64,000 nucleotides of DNA. Source: Zipacnadum sp036504235 (GTDB lineage: Bacteria; Armatimonadota; Zipacnadia; Zipacnadales; Zipacnadaceae). The position numbers were made by a program, and so were the translations under genes. Location: contig DASXVN010000044.1 in assembly GCA_036504235.1 (NCBI GenBank), positions 62,001 to 126,000 of the forward strand. Direction: 5' to 3'. Shown one piece after another: positions 23,317 through 31,612 of this stretch (positions are counted from its first letter, which is position 1; each line of letters starts with the position of its first letter). Below the pieces are notes generated by a model that worked only from the letters and a program-made list of their open reading frames with translations, had not been told where the DNA came from and made no database searches.

Positions 23317-24600
23317 ATGGTATTCTTCGCGGAAGCCTACCTGTCGGCCCTGTTGCGCTACGGGGTTCTCGACGCCTCCGGAAAGCGCATCGGCACGCTG
23401 GAGGACCTCCTGGTGCGGCTGGACGAGAAGTTCCCCGAGGTCGTGTGCCTGGTTCTCCGCCGCCCCGGCACCAAGGAACCCCAGTACCTGTCCTGGACCG
23501 CGGTCCGCACCGCTTCCCGCGAGGGCGTGCGCCTGAGCGGGCCGCTGGACGCCTTCACCCCCCTGGAGCGACCCGCCGAGACCATCAGCCTGCGCCACGA
23601 CGTCCTGGACCGCCAGATCGTGGACGTTTCCGGCCAGCGCGTCGTCCGCGTGCACGATCTCAAGCTGGGCGCGGTCGGCAATCGCGTGCTGCTCACCCAT
23701 GCCGATATTGGCAGCCGCGGCCTGCTGCGCCGCATGGGGTGGGAGCATTTCGTGCTGGGCTTCTTGCGCACATTCGGCGCGCAACTGCCCGAGAAGCTGA
23801 TCGCCTGGGAGCACGTGCGCGTCCCCTCGCGCGGCACCGGAGCGGCGCTGGAAGTGGACCGCGGCCGGGACGCCCTGCAGCGGATGCACCCCGCCGACCT
23901 CGCCGATATCGCCGAGGAACTCAGCGCCCCGGAGCGGGCCGCTTTCCTGGGCGCGATGGACGAGGAAACCGCCGCTGACGCCATGCAGGAGATGGAGCCG
24001 GAGGCTCAGGTCGCGGTGGTCAACGAGCTACCCGACCAGCAGGCGGCCGACCTGATTGACGAGATGGACCCCGACGCCGGCGCCGACCTGCTGGCCGACC
24101 TGCCCCAGGAGCGCGCCAATACGCTGCTGAACCTCATGGAGCCGGAGGAAGCCGGCGACCTGCGCCGGCTGCTGGCCTATGCTGAGGACACTGCCGGCGG
24201 GCTGATGACCCCCGAGCTGGTCACGGTGCCGGAGGGAGTCACCGCCGCGCGGGCCCTGGAACTGGTCCGCGAGGGGGCGCAGGAAGTGGAGGACCTCTAC
24301 TACCTGCACATCGTGGATGAGGATAATCGCCTGGTGGGGATGCTCTCCCTGCGCGAGCTGATCATGGCCGCCCCGACCGCGCTACTGGAGGACCTGATGC
24401 ACCGCGAGACGGTCACCGTCACCCCGGATACGCCGCAGCATGACCTCGCCCACATCGTCTCCCGGTACAACCTGCTGGCGATTCCGGTAGTGGACGAGGA
24501 ACGCCACCTGCTAGGGATTGTCACCTCTGACGACGCCATAGATTCAGCGATCCCCACGTCCTACAAGAAGCGCCTGCCGAGGGTGTTTGCGCGGAGGTGA
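23317..24600 (+). CDS. PRC-barrel / MgtE_N / CBS-pair metal-regulatory protein
   Basis: The 427-residue protein has no membrane segments. Residues 1-170 form two PRC-barrel-like units (VLDASGKRIGTLEDLLVRLD, VVDVSGQ-like IVDVSGQRVVRVHDL). Residues about 190-290 repeat the MgtE N-terminal pattern (MHPADLADIAEEL, DEMDPDAGADLLADLPQERA). A CBS pair follows (GGLMTPELVTVPEGVTAARA, LMHRETVTVTPDTPQHDLAH). It therefore looks like the cytosolic gate of an MgtE Mg2+ channel without the channel. The NRAMP gene downstream suggests it regulates that transporter or senses divalent metal or nucleotide. The ATG is preceded by AAGGTGAG. Confidence 0.82.
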   Translation: MVFFAEAYLSALLRYGVLDASGKRIGTLEDLLVRLDEKFPEVVCLVLRRPGTKEPQYLSWTAVRTASREGVRLSGPLDAFTPLERPAETISLRHDVLDRQIVDVSGQRVVRVHDLKLGAVGNRVLLTHADIGSRGLLRRMGWEHFVLGFLRTFGAQLPEKLIAWEHVRVPSRGTGAALEVDRGRDALQRMHPADLADIAEELSAPERAAFLGAMDEETAADAMQEMEPEAQVAVVNELPDQQAADLIDEMDPDAGADLLADLPQERANTLLNLMEPEEAGDLRRLLAYAEDTAGGLMTPELVTVPEGVTAARALELVREGAQEVEDLYYLHIVDEDNRLVGMLSLRELIMAAPTALLEDLMHRETVTVTPDTPQHDLAHIVSRYNLLAIPVVDEERHLLGIVTSDDAIDSAIPTSYKKRLPRVFARR

Positions 24601-24621
24601 AGGGGAGTTTCGCGGAGGGCT

Positions 24622-24717
24622 GCATACGAGGACGGCCGCTGTCCCCAGAAAGGTAAGATTATCTTACGTAAGATAATCTTACCTTTTTTCGGACGGCCGC
24701 AGGCCGTCCTCGTATGC
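24622..24717. terminator. Perfect AT-rich palindrome nested in a GC-rich inverted repeat
   Basis: An outer 16-bp perfect inverted repeat (GCATACGAGGACGGCC 24622-24637, GGCCGTCCTCGTATGC 24702-24717) encloses a 38-bp palindrome with no spacer (24649-24686, arms AAAGGTAAGATTATCTTAC and its complement) followed by a T-run to 24689. It should terminate transcription, possibly in both directions. The inner palindrome is far more AT-rich than its surroundings, which suggests insertion. Confidence 0.75.
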
Positions 24718-24763
24718 GGCGCCCTCCGGGGGGACCAACAGGTAGGAAGGCAGCGGTAGCCGG

Positions 24764-24900
24764 CCTCACCCCCGGCCCCTCTCCGTGCACTTGAATACAA
24801 GTGCCGCAGGAGAGGGGGGAATGGCAACGGCAAACGACCTAGACATCAGCGGGGTAATTCCCCCTCCCTTTAGGGAGGGGGTTAGGGGGTAGGGCCTTTC
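24764..24900. repeat. Family B repeat with enlarged loop, then family A repeat
   Basis: The family B copy (24764-24819) has CCCCTCTCC and GCAGGAGAGG arms, but between them lies GTGCACTTGAATACAAGTGC, itself a hairpin, where other copies have only a few bases. A family A copy follows at 24855-24900 (CCCCCTCCCTTTAGGGAGGG, then GGTTAGGGGGTAGGGCC). Together with the palindrome upstream they fill the gap before the NRAMP gene. Confidence 0.8.
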
Positions 24901-24931
24901 GCCACCGCCTCGGTGCCAAGGAGGGACCACC

Positions 24932-26194
24932 ATACAGACGCTCGTCAAGCGACTCGCCGCTCATCCGCGGATCAGCGGCGTTATCATGTTCCTGGCCATT
25001 CTGGGGCCGGGAATCATCACCGCCAACGTGGACAATGACGCCGGCGGCATTACCACTTACTCCCTGGCCGGGGCGCAGTTCGGCAATGCGCTGCTGTGGA
25101 CCCTCCTGCCTATCGGCATCGCCCTGATTGTCATGCAGGAGATGGGCGCGCGCATGGGCGCCATCACCGGCAAGGGTCTCGCCGACCTCATCCGCGAGAA
25201 CTTCGGCGTCAAGGTCACCTTCTTCCTCATGGTCGCCATGATCCTGGTGGGCCTGGGCAACACTTGCGCGGAGTTCTCCGGCGTCGCCGCCAGCCTGGAG
25301 ATCTACGGTATCTCCCGGTATATCTCTGTGCCGCTGGGGGCCTTCGCCGTCTGGCTGCTGGTTATCAAGGGCAGCTACCGGCGCGTCGAGAAGGTTTTCC
25401 TGTTCGCCTGCGTGGTCTACCTCTCGTACATCCTCTCGGGGATCATGGCCAAGCCGGACTGGGGGACGGTTCTGTCCGCCACGGTCCGGCCCAGCTTCAG
25501 CTTCGACGGCAAGTTCCTGGCCATGCTCATCGCCCTGGTGGGGACCAGTATCGCCCCCTGGATGCAGTTCTACCTACAGTCGGCGGTGGTGGACAAGGGC
25601 GTCACCCGGCAGGACTACAAGTACTCCCGCCTGGACGTCATCGTCGGCTGCATCGGCATGATTATCGTCGCCTTCTTCATCGTCGCCTCCTGCAGCGCCA
25701 CGCTTTTCGCCAACCACATCGAGGTCAAGTCCGCCGCGGACGCCGCCGAGGCGCTCAAGCCCCTGGCGGGGAAGTACTGCGCCTACCTCTTCGCGTTCGG
25801 GCTGTTCAACGCCTCGCTCTTTGCGGCGTCCATCCTGCCCCTATCCACGGCTTACTTCGTCTGTGAGGGGATGGGCTGGGAGCGCGGCGTGGATCGCACC
25901 CTGGGGGAGGCGCCGCAGTTCTACGGGCTGTACACCGCGATCATCGCCCTCGGCGCGGCCATCATCCTCTGGCCCAACGCGCCGCTCCTGGGGGTCATGT
26001 TCTGGTCGCAGGTGCTCAACGGCGTCACGCTGGCCCCGGTGCTGATCCTGGTCCTGCTGCTCATCAACCGCAAAGACCTGATGGGCGAATGGGTCAACGG
26101 TAAGATCTTCAACTGGATCGCCTGGATCACCACGGTCCTGATGATCGCGCTGACGCTGGTCCTGGTGTTCCAGATGGTGCTGGGCGGAGGGTAA
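24932..26194 (+). CDS. NRAMP-family divalent metal (Mn2+/Fe2+) transporter
   Basis: About 420 residues and 11 predicted membrane helices. The NRAMP helix-1 region is present as LGPGIITANVDNDAGG, where the DPGN-type metal site reads DNDAG; the helix-6 metal-binding segment lies near ALVGTSIAPWMQFYLQ. Substitution at the DPGN site is seen in Mg/Al-type and other atypical NRAMPs, so Mn2+ specificity is not assured. A near-ideal AAGGAGGG ends six bases before an ATA codon at 24932; the first ATG is 18 codons later (24986) with no ribosome site. ATA is therefore taken as the likely start. It probably shares the metal-responsive leader of the gene upstream. Confidence 0.85.
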   Translation: MQTLVKRLAAHPRISGVIMFLAILGPGIITANVDNDAGGITTYSLAGAQFGNALLWTLLPIGIALIVMQEMGARMGAITGKGLADLIRENFGVKVTFFLMVAMILVGLGNTCAEFSGVAASLEIYGISRYISVPLGAFAVWLLVIKGSYRRVEKVFLFACVVYLSYILSGIMAKPDWGTVLSATVRPSFSFDGKFLAMLIALVGTSIAPWMQFYLQSAVVDKGVTRQDYKYSRLDVIVGCIGMIIVAFFIVASCSATLFANHIEVKSAADAAEALKPLAGKYCAYLFAFGLFNASLFAASILPLSTAYFVCEGMGWERGVDRTLGEAPQFYGLYTAIIALGAAIILWPNAPLLGVMFWSQVLNGVTLAPVLILVLLLINRKDLMGEWVNGKIFNWIAWITTVLMIALTLVLVFQMVLGGG

Positions 26195-26199
26195 GGATG

Positions 26200-26410
26200 C
26201 CTCACCCCCCTGCCCCCTCTCCGTGGCGTTCGCCGACGAGCGCCCGCAGGAGAGGGGGGTAACGGCAAGGCGGCGAATGTGCCTTTGCCCTAAAGCCCCT
26301 CCCGCGTCGGGAGGGGTGCCCGAGGTATGCCGAGGGCGGGGTGGGCCCGGGCGGCGAACGGCACACCGGCGAGACCCTTCGACAGGCTCAGGGCAGGCGG
26401 CCGGTGCCAC
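26200..26410. repeat. Run of families B, G and D repeats
   Basis: Family B at 26200-26259 has an enlarged loop (GTGGCGTTCGCCGACGAGCG). Family G at 26296-26347 has CCCCTCCCGCGTCGGGAGGG followed by GTGCCCGAGGTATGCCGAGG. Family D at 26363-26410 is interrupted by CCCTTCGACAGGCTCAGGGC (26375-26394), whose exact reverse complement is at 63565-63584. No gene is supported between 26195 and 26512. Confidence 0.8.
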
Positions 26411-26430
26411 CGAACGGCAACTCACCCGGC

Positions 26431-26459
26431 TTGAGCCTCACGCCCGGCTCTGCTATACT
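26431..26459 (+). promoter_or_regulatory. Promoter of the phosphofructokinase gene
   Basis: TTGAGC at 26431-26436 and TATACT at 26454-26459 with a 17-base spacer. The gene starts at 26513 after a GGGAGGACACT ribosome site. Confidence 0.7.
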
Positions 26460-26512
26460 GCCACCCGGGCCGCTTGTGGCCCGTACCAGACTCTAGGGAG
26501 GACACTCAAATC

Positions 26513-27742
26513 ATGTCTCTAAAAGGTAATGCTCTGGTCGCCCAGTCCGGCGGGCCGACCGTGGTGATTAACGCCAGTATGGTCGGAGTCGTCGAGGCCG
26601 CGCGCGAGTGCGCTGATATTGATACGGTGCTCGGCGCCGTGCACGGGATGGACGGGATTCTCAACGAGAACCTCATCGATCTGTTCCGCGAGGACCCCGA
26701 GACGCTGCAAGGGATTCGCTACACTCCCTCCGCCGCCCTGGGCACCAGCCGCGTCAAGCCCAAGGAGAAGGACCTGGCCCGGGCCCTGGAGGTCTTCAAG
26801 GCCCACGATATCCGCTATTTCTTCTACATCGGCGGCAACGATAGCCAGCTCTCCTGCCACCTGGTCTCGCAACTCGCGCTGCAGAGCGACTGGGACATGC
26901 GCGTCATCGGCGTGCCCAAGACCATCGACAACGACCTGCCGATAACCGACAACTGCCCCGGCTTTGCCAGCGCCGCCCGACTGGCGGGCTCCGCCGTGCA
27001 GTTCGTCTCGCGCGACGCCGAGGCGTTCGGCGAGGCTGAGGTCATCGAGATCATGGGCCGCCACGCGGGCTGGGTCACCGGCGCCACGCAGGTCGGTCGG
27101 CTGGAAGACCGCGACGCGCCGCATCTGGTCTACCTGCCCGAGGTCAAGGTCAACCCGGACCAGTTTATCGAGGATTGCCAGGAGGCCTACGGCAAGTACG
27201 GCTATCTGGTCGTCGCGGTGTCGGAGGGTTTCTCCTTCGCCGAGTCCGAGAAGGTCACTACCTCCGACCAACTGGACGAGTTCGGCCATGCCCGGCTCTC
27301 CGGCGTCGCCGAGGCGCTGGCCAAGATGGTCGAGAAGGCCATCGGCAAGCGCTGCCGCCACGACCGGCTGGGCAACCTGCACCGCTGCTTCAGCTACGCC
27401 GCCTCCGCCGTGGACCTCGCCGAGGCCTACGCGGTCGGCCAGAACGCCGTGCAGCGGGCCTGCGCCGGGGAGACCGACGTGATGGTCACCATCAAGCGGC
27501 TTTCCGACGAGCCCTTCACCTTCGAGTGTGACTGCACTTCGCTGCTGAGCGTCGCCGACGTGGAGCGCGTGGTGCCGGCCGAGTGGATCAACGAGCGCGG
27601 CAACGGCGTCACCGAGGAGTTCCTCAACTACGCCCGGCCGCTCATGCAGGGCACCGGCGAGTGCATGCCCCAGGGTCTGCCCCACTACCCGCGGCTGATG
27701 CAGCATTTCGTAGACAAAAAGCTGTCGCCGTACGTCCGCTAG
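26513..27742 (+). CDS. Phosphofructokinase, probably pyrophosphate-dependent
   Basis: The 409-residue enzyme phosphorylates fructose 6-phosphate. The donor-site motif GGND (IGGNDSQLS) carries Asp where ATP-type enzymes have Gly (GGDG), and PKTIDNDLP has the Lys typical of PPi-dependent enzymes instead of PGTIDND. MGRHAGWVTG and ERGNGVTEEF-like substrate residues are present. PPi use makes the step reversible, and a pyrophosphatase that pumps ions is encoded at 36084. The ATG at 26513 has GGGAGG at a good distance. A GC-rich hairpin follows the gene. Confidence 0.85.
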   Translation: MSLKGNALVAQSGGPTVVINASMVGVVEAARECADIDTVLGAVHGMDGILNENLIDLFREDPETLQGIRYTPSAALGTSRVKPKEKDLARALEVFKAHDIRYFFYIGGNDSQLSCHLVSQLALQSDWDMRVIGVPKTIDNDLPITDNCPGFASAARLAGSAVQFVSRDAEAFGEAEVIEIMGRHAGWVTGATQVGRLEDRDAPHLVYLPEVKVNPDQFIEDCQEAYGKYGYLVVAVSEGFSFAESEKVTTSDQLDEFGHARLSGVAEALAKMVEKAIGKRCRHDRLGNLHRCFSYAASAVDLAEAYAVGQNAVQRACAGETDVMVTIKRLSDEPFTFECDCTSLLSVADVERVVPAEWINERGNGVTEEFLNYARPLMQGTGECMPQGLPHYPRLMQHFVDKKLSPYVR

Positions 27743-27761
27743 AGGGTCCCGAACAACCGGT

Positions 27762-27793
27762 GGCGACCTCCGCGCGGCGGCGGGGAGGTCGCC
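27762..27793. other. GC-rich hairpin between phosphofructokinase and the next gene
   Basis: GGCGACCTCC (27762-27771) and GGAGGTCGCC (27784-27793) form a perfect 10-bp stem with a 12-base loop. There is no T-run, so it may stabilise the upstream message or be a small repeat rather than a terminator. Confidence 0.55.
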
Positions 27794-27825
27794 GCTCCAT
27801 TCCTGCCGCGCGAGGTCCGATAACT

Positions 27826-28602
27826 ATGATCAGCGAGGCCTTTCGCACCTATGCGTCCAGCCTACCCCTCCTGGTGGAGGGACTCACGCAGCGCCAGTTG
27901 GATCCGATACTCCAGCGGCTCCGCGCCGACCAGCAGTGGGAGTTCATGGGCGTCGTCACGGTGACGGCTTCCGAAGTGGCCGCCCGCCTGCTGATTGACT
28001 GCCTGTTGGCCAACGGCCAGTATGCGGCCCTGATCCCGGCGGCCTGTTTGCGGCGGCAGATGCGCTCCCCCGCCCCCGCCGGAGCCACGCTGGGCGCCAC
28101 CGCCTTCCGCGACTACGACGCCGAGACCGATCTCCAAGGCGTCCCCGAGCACATCATGGCGGAGGCGGAGGACATCGCCGCGGAGGCCAAGGCCCGGCGC
28201 ACCACCGCCTCTTACCAGGCAGCCGCCGTGGACCGCGACCCGCTCCGCAGCATGATCGTCACCAAGCTGGCCGAGCAGATCGTCACCCAGCCGGAGGCCG
28301 CCGAGGCGCTGATTACGATCGCGCGGGGCTCGGCCTGGGAAGAAACCCGGCGCGACGCGGCCATGAAGGTCGTGAATAACCAACGATTGCTGCAGCGGCT
28401 GGTGGCGGAGGGACGCGTCGCCGACCTGAGCGCGGTGGCGGACAGCGCCCGGCTCCAGGCGGCGCGCGAGAAGATCGCCGACGCCATGGAGGGCCAACTG
28501 GAAACCTACCAAGCGGAGGCGAACCAGGCAGCGCTGGTTTTTCTGGCGGAAAATCACCGCGACCCCGCCCTGCGCCTGCGCCTCAAACAGGCCGGGAGCT
28601 AG
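27826..28602 (+). CDS. Helical protein of unknown function
   Basis: A 258-residue soluble, almost wholly helical protein starting at ATG 27826 after GAGGT. Repeating helix pairs (AAVDRDPLRSMIVTKLAEQI, EALITIARGSAWEETRRDAA, RLLQRLVAEGRVADLSAVAD) are reminiscent of HEAT-like repeats, but no family is recognised. It lies between phosphofructokinase and a sensor kinase with a separate promoter, so it may be the last gene of the phosphofructokinase transcript. Confidence 0.6.
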   Translation: MISEAFRTYASSLPLLVEGLTQRQLDPILQRLRADQQWEFMGVVTVTASEVAARLLIDCLLANGQYAALIPAACLRRQMRSPAPAGATLGATAFRDYDAETDLQGVPEHIMAEAEDIAAEAKARRTTASYQAAAVDRDPLRSMIVTKLAEQIVTQPEAAEALITIARGSAWEETRRDAAMKVVNNQRLLQRLVAEGRVADLSAVADSARLQAAREKIADAMEGQLETYQAEANQAALVFLAENHRDPALRLRLKQAGS

Positions 28603-28638
28603 CCGGCGCGCTCCGCCGGAGGCCGACGGCGCTCCGGC

Positions 28639-28668
28639 TTGACACCCCCTTTCACCAAAGGCTATAAT
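28639..28668 (+). promoter_or_regulatory. Promoter of the sensor kinase gene
   Basis: Perfect TTGACA (28639-28644) and TATAAT (28663-28668) with an 18-base spacer. The kinase starts at 28784, leaving a leader of about 110 bases with AGGAGG near its end. Confidence 0.85.
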
Positions 28669-28783
28669 CAGGTAGTGGGCCGCAGCGCGAACCCCCTTTG
28701 CGGCTGCGCCGATTTCGCGGATTCCCGAAGCTTTTCCAACCTGCGCGCTCTTCGGATGAGTCCCAGGAGGACCAATCCTTAAT

Positions 28784-30490
28784 ATGCCTGACCGCGTGAC
28801 ACCTGAAGACCCCACCACCATGCGTAAGGAGCTGGAACGCTACCGGCTGGTGGTTACCGAACTGCAGACCAAGATTCGGGACCTCGAAGAGGACCTGCAG
28901 ACCACCACGGCTATGACCGAGATGCCCACGGTCGTCGTCAGCCGCCCGGAACTGCACCAGACCCTCTCGCGCCTAATTAACAAAATTGCGATGATCGTTC
29001 AATCGGAGCAGGTTTTTGTGCTGCTCTATCAGCCGGAAGCCGGCGAACTAGGCATCTTGCCGCCGCATCTGGGGATCAGCGAAGAGCAGGCCAATCTGCT
29101 GCACTTCAAGCCCGAAGAGGGCGTCTCCGGCCTGGTCTACCGGACCGGCGAGGCCGCCATCTATAACGATGCGATCCATGACCCGCGCACGATCAAGGAC
29201 AAGATCGCGGCGCTGCGCATTCGCAACGGCATCTGCGTCCCGCTGACCATCAAGCAGCGCGACGAAGAGGAGCGGATCATCCAGGAGCGCGTTATCGGCG
29301 TCATGCACGCCTGTAACAAGCGCTACGACCAGGACTTTAACGACGACGACGTGCGCCTGCTGGAGATGCTGGCCGAGCAGGCCGCGGCGATTATCTCCAA
29401 CGCCCAGATTTATATCGAGCTGACCGAGGAGAAGGCGCGTCTGGAGCAGACGTTGGAGACCCTGCACGCCGGGGTCATCGCGGCCGACGCCAACGGGCGC
29501 ATCCGGCTGCTCAACCGCGCCGCCTGCGGCATGCTGGGCATCCCCGCGGCCGCTTACGAGGGCCAGTCCCTGACGGCGGTCGTCAAAGACGAGAAGGTCT
29601 CCGCCCTGCTCACCGGCTCCCTGACCCAGGGGGAGGAGATGCACCAGGAGATCACGTCCGCCAGCGACAAGCGCATCTACAACGGCGAGACCTCCCTGAT
29701 GCGCGACGAGAGCCACCGGGTGCAGGCCGTGGTGGCGATCTTCAACGATATCACCGAGCTGCGCCAGGTCGAGCGGATGAAGACGGCCTTCGTCTCCACC
29801 GTCTCGCATGAGTTGCGCACCCCGCTGACCTCCATCAAGGGCTTTATCTCCACGCTACTCGACGACACCGACAACCTCTATGATGAGGAGACCCGGCGCG
29901 AGTTCTACGAGATTATTGACCAGGAGTGCGACCGCCTGACCCGGCTGATCAGCGACCTCTTGAACGTATCGCGGATTGAGTCCGGCCGCGCGCTGGACAT
30001 GCAGATCTCGTCCGTGGACCTGCACAAGGTGGTGGGTCGCGTCCTGCAGGCCCAGCAGCAGTACACCTCGCGGCACAAGCTGCTCAACCAGATTCCCGAG
30101 GACTTCCCGACTATCGAGGCCGACGCCGACAAGATCTACCAGGTCATTGATAACCTGATCGGCAATGCCATCAAATACGCCCCGGAGGGCGGGCCGATCG
30201 AGGTTGGCGCCGAGGACGAGGGCGAGACCATCCGGCTGGACATTATGGACCACGGCCTGGGCATCCCCGAGCGGCACCGCGAGAAGATTTTCGAGCGGTT
30301 CCACATGGTAGATGACGACGTGGATCACAAGGCGATCAAGGGGACCGGCATCGGCCTGTACCTGGTCCGCCATCTGACCCGGGCGCACGGCGGCGATGTC
30401 TGGCTGTCGCAGACGGAGGTAGGCAAGGGCTCTACCTTCAGCGTGCGGCTGCCCAAAGTGGCGAAAGTGCCCGAACAAGTGTCTATGTAG
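28784..30490 (+). CDS. GAF-PAS sensor histidine kinase
   Basis: The 568-residue protein has no transmembrane helix. A short N-terminal coiled coil (residues about 10-40) precedes a GAF domain (about 55-205, VFVLLYQPEAGELGILPPHL), a PAS domain (about 220-330), the HisKA box with His342 in STVSHELRTPLTSIKGF, and a HATPase_c domain with N-box NLIGNAIKYAPEGG, G1 DHGLGIPERH and G2 GTGIGLYLV. It is a PhoR/VicK-like soluble kinase that probably senses a cytoplasmic ligand through GAF/PAS. No response regulator is adjacent; the nearest is at 38893. Confidence 0.93.
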   Translation: MPDRVTPEDPTTMRKELERYRLVVTELQTKIRDLEEDLQTTTAMTEMPTVVVSRPELHQTLSRLINKIAMIVQSEQVFVLLYQPEAGELGILPPHLGISEEQANLLHFKPEEGVSGLVYRTGEAAIYNDAIHDPRTIKDKIAALRIRNGICVPLTIKQRDEEERIIQERVIGVMHACNKRYDQDFNDDDVRLLEMLAEQAAAIISNAQIYIELTEEKARLEQTLETLHAGVIAADANGRIRLLNRAACGMLGIPAAAYEGQSLTAVVKDEKVSALLTGSLTQGEEMHQEITSASDKRIYNGETSLMRDESHRVQAVVAIFNDITELRQVERMKTAFVSTVSHELRTPLTSIKGFISTLLDDTDNLYDEETRREFYEIIDQECDRLTRLISDLLNVSRIESGRALDMQISSVDLHKVVGRVLQAQQQYTSRHKLLNQIPEDFPTIEADADKIYQVIDNLIGNAIKYAPEGGPIEVGAEDEGETIRLDIMDHGLGIPERHREKIFERFHMVDDDVDHKAIKGTGIGLYLVRHLTRAHGGDVWLSQTEVGKGSTFSVRLPKVAKVPEQVSM

Positions 30491-30496
30491 TAACGC

Positions 30497-30517
30497 GGGG
30501 ACCAAACGTCCCCTTTA
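30497..30517 (+). terminator. Short terminator after the sensor kinase
   Basis: GGGGAC (30497-30502) and GTCCCC (30508-30513) with loop CAAAC, followed by TTTAT. The stem is short, so termination may be partial. Confidence 0.5.
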
Positions 30518-30622
30518 TGCAGCCCGAGCCGGAGTAGGAGCGACCGCTGTCGCGGTGTCTGCGCTGCTCCGGTTTTAGTATGGGTCCAAAAGCGGGCGAG
30601 AGCCCCGGGAGGAGAGCTGGCC

Positions 30623-31063
30623 ATGAAGATTGCGGTAGGTAACGATCACGCCGGTTTCCCACTGCGCGACGCCGTAATGGCGGCCATTCGCGGCCTCGGA
30701 CACGAGGTGGTGGATTTCGGTACCGCCACGCAAGACGCTTGCGACTACCCGGACGTCGTGGTGCCGCTGGCCGCGGCGGTCGTGGCCGGGGAGTGCGACC
30801 TGGGCATCCTATTTTGCGGCACCGGCATCGGCATGTCCATCGCCGCCAACAAGGTCAAGGGCATCTACGCCGCGCGCTGCGAGGACTGCTACGCGGCCGA
30901 GATGGCCCGCGCTCACAACTCTGCCAACGTGCTGACCATGGGCGGCCGCACCCTGGGCCCCGGGCTGGCCGAGGAGGTCACGCGGGTGTTTCTGACCACC
31001 GCACCCCTCAACGAGGAGCGCCACCAGCGCCGCCAGCAGAAAGTGCGCAACCTGGAGGGCTAG
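30623..31063 (+). CDS. rpiB: Ribose-5-phosphate isomerase B
   Basis: The 146-residue product matches the usual length. It carries GNDHAGFPLR at the N-terminus, the active-site Cys in ILFCGTGIGMSIAANKVKGI and HNSANVLTMGGRTLG. RpiB interconverts ribose 5-phosphate and ribulose 5-phosphate in the pentose phosphate pathway, and some relatives act on allose or galactose phosphates. GGAGGAG precedes the ATG. It begins a same-strand run that continues to uppP. Confidence 0.95.
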   Translation: MKIAVGNDHAGFPLRDAVMAAIRGLGHEVVDFGTATQDACDYPDVVVPLAAAVVAGECDLGILFCGTGIGMSIAANKVKGIYAARCEDCYAAEMARAHNSANVLTMGGRTLGPGLAEEVTRVFLTTAPLNEERHQRRQQKVRNLEG

Positions 31064-31102
31064 GCGCCCCACCCGAGGCAGAAACCCTTCGCAGCACAGT
31101 CT

Positions 31103-31612
31103 ATGAACGACGCCACTCACCCAACTGACAGTCTCCCGCCGGGCGGGCGTCCCGACTGGGACGATTACTTCATGCAGATCGCCCAACTCGTGGCGCAGCG
31201 CTCCACCTGCCTGCGCCGGCGCGTGGGCGCCGTGCTGGTCTCCAACCGGCGCATCCTGAGCACCGGCTACAACGGCGCGCCGCAGGGCCTGGCCCACTGC
31301 CATGAACTGGGCGGGTGCCTGCGCGAACAGCAGGGCATCCCCTCCGGCGAGCGCCAAGAGCTGTGCCGAGCGCTGCACGCCGAACAGAACGCCATCATTC
31401 AGGCCGCGGTCCACGGCGTGGAGTTGCATGACGTGACCGCTTACTCCACCACCCAGCCCTGCGTGACCTGCGCCAAGATGATGGTCAACGCCAACGTGCG
31501 CCGGATCGTTTTTGCCGGCGACTACCCCGACGCTCTGGCGCGCGAGGTGCTGGCCGAGGCCGGCATCACCCTGGAGCAGTGGCGGCCCGGCCCGCGCGAG
31601 GACCGGTCATGA
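31103..31612 (+). CDS. Deoxycytidylate (dCMP) deaminase
   Basis: The 169-residue zinc enzyme turns dCMP into dUMP for thymidylate synthesis. The zinc ligands are the His in CRALHAEQNAIIQA and the two Cys in QPCVTCAKMM; Glu in HAE is the proton shuttle. The N-terminus DWDDYFMQIAQLVAQRSTCL and a second Cys-rich segment (CHELGGCLR) fit ComEB-type dCMP deaminases. The stop codon overlaps the start of the next gene (ATGA), so translation is probably coupled. Confidence 0.93.
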   Translation: MNDATHPTDSLPPGGRPDWDDYFMQIAQLVAQRSTCLRRRVGAVLVSNRRILSTGYNGAPQGLAHCHELGGCLREQQGIPSGERQELCRALHAEQNAIIQAAVHGVELHDVTAYSTTQPCVTCAKMMVNANVRRIVFAGDYPDALAREVLAEAGITLEQWRPGPREDRS

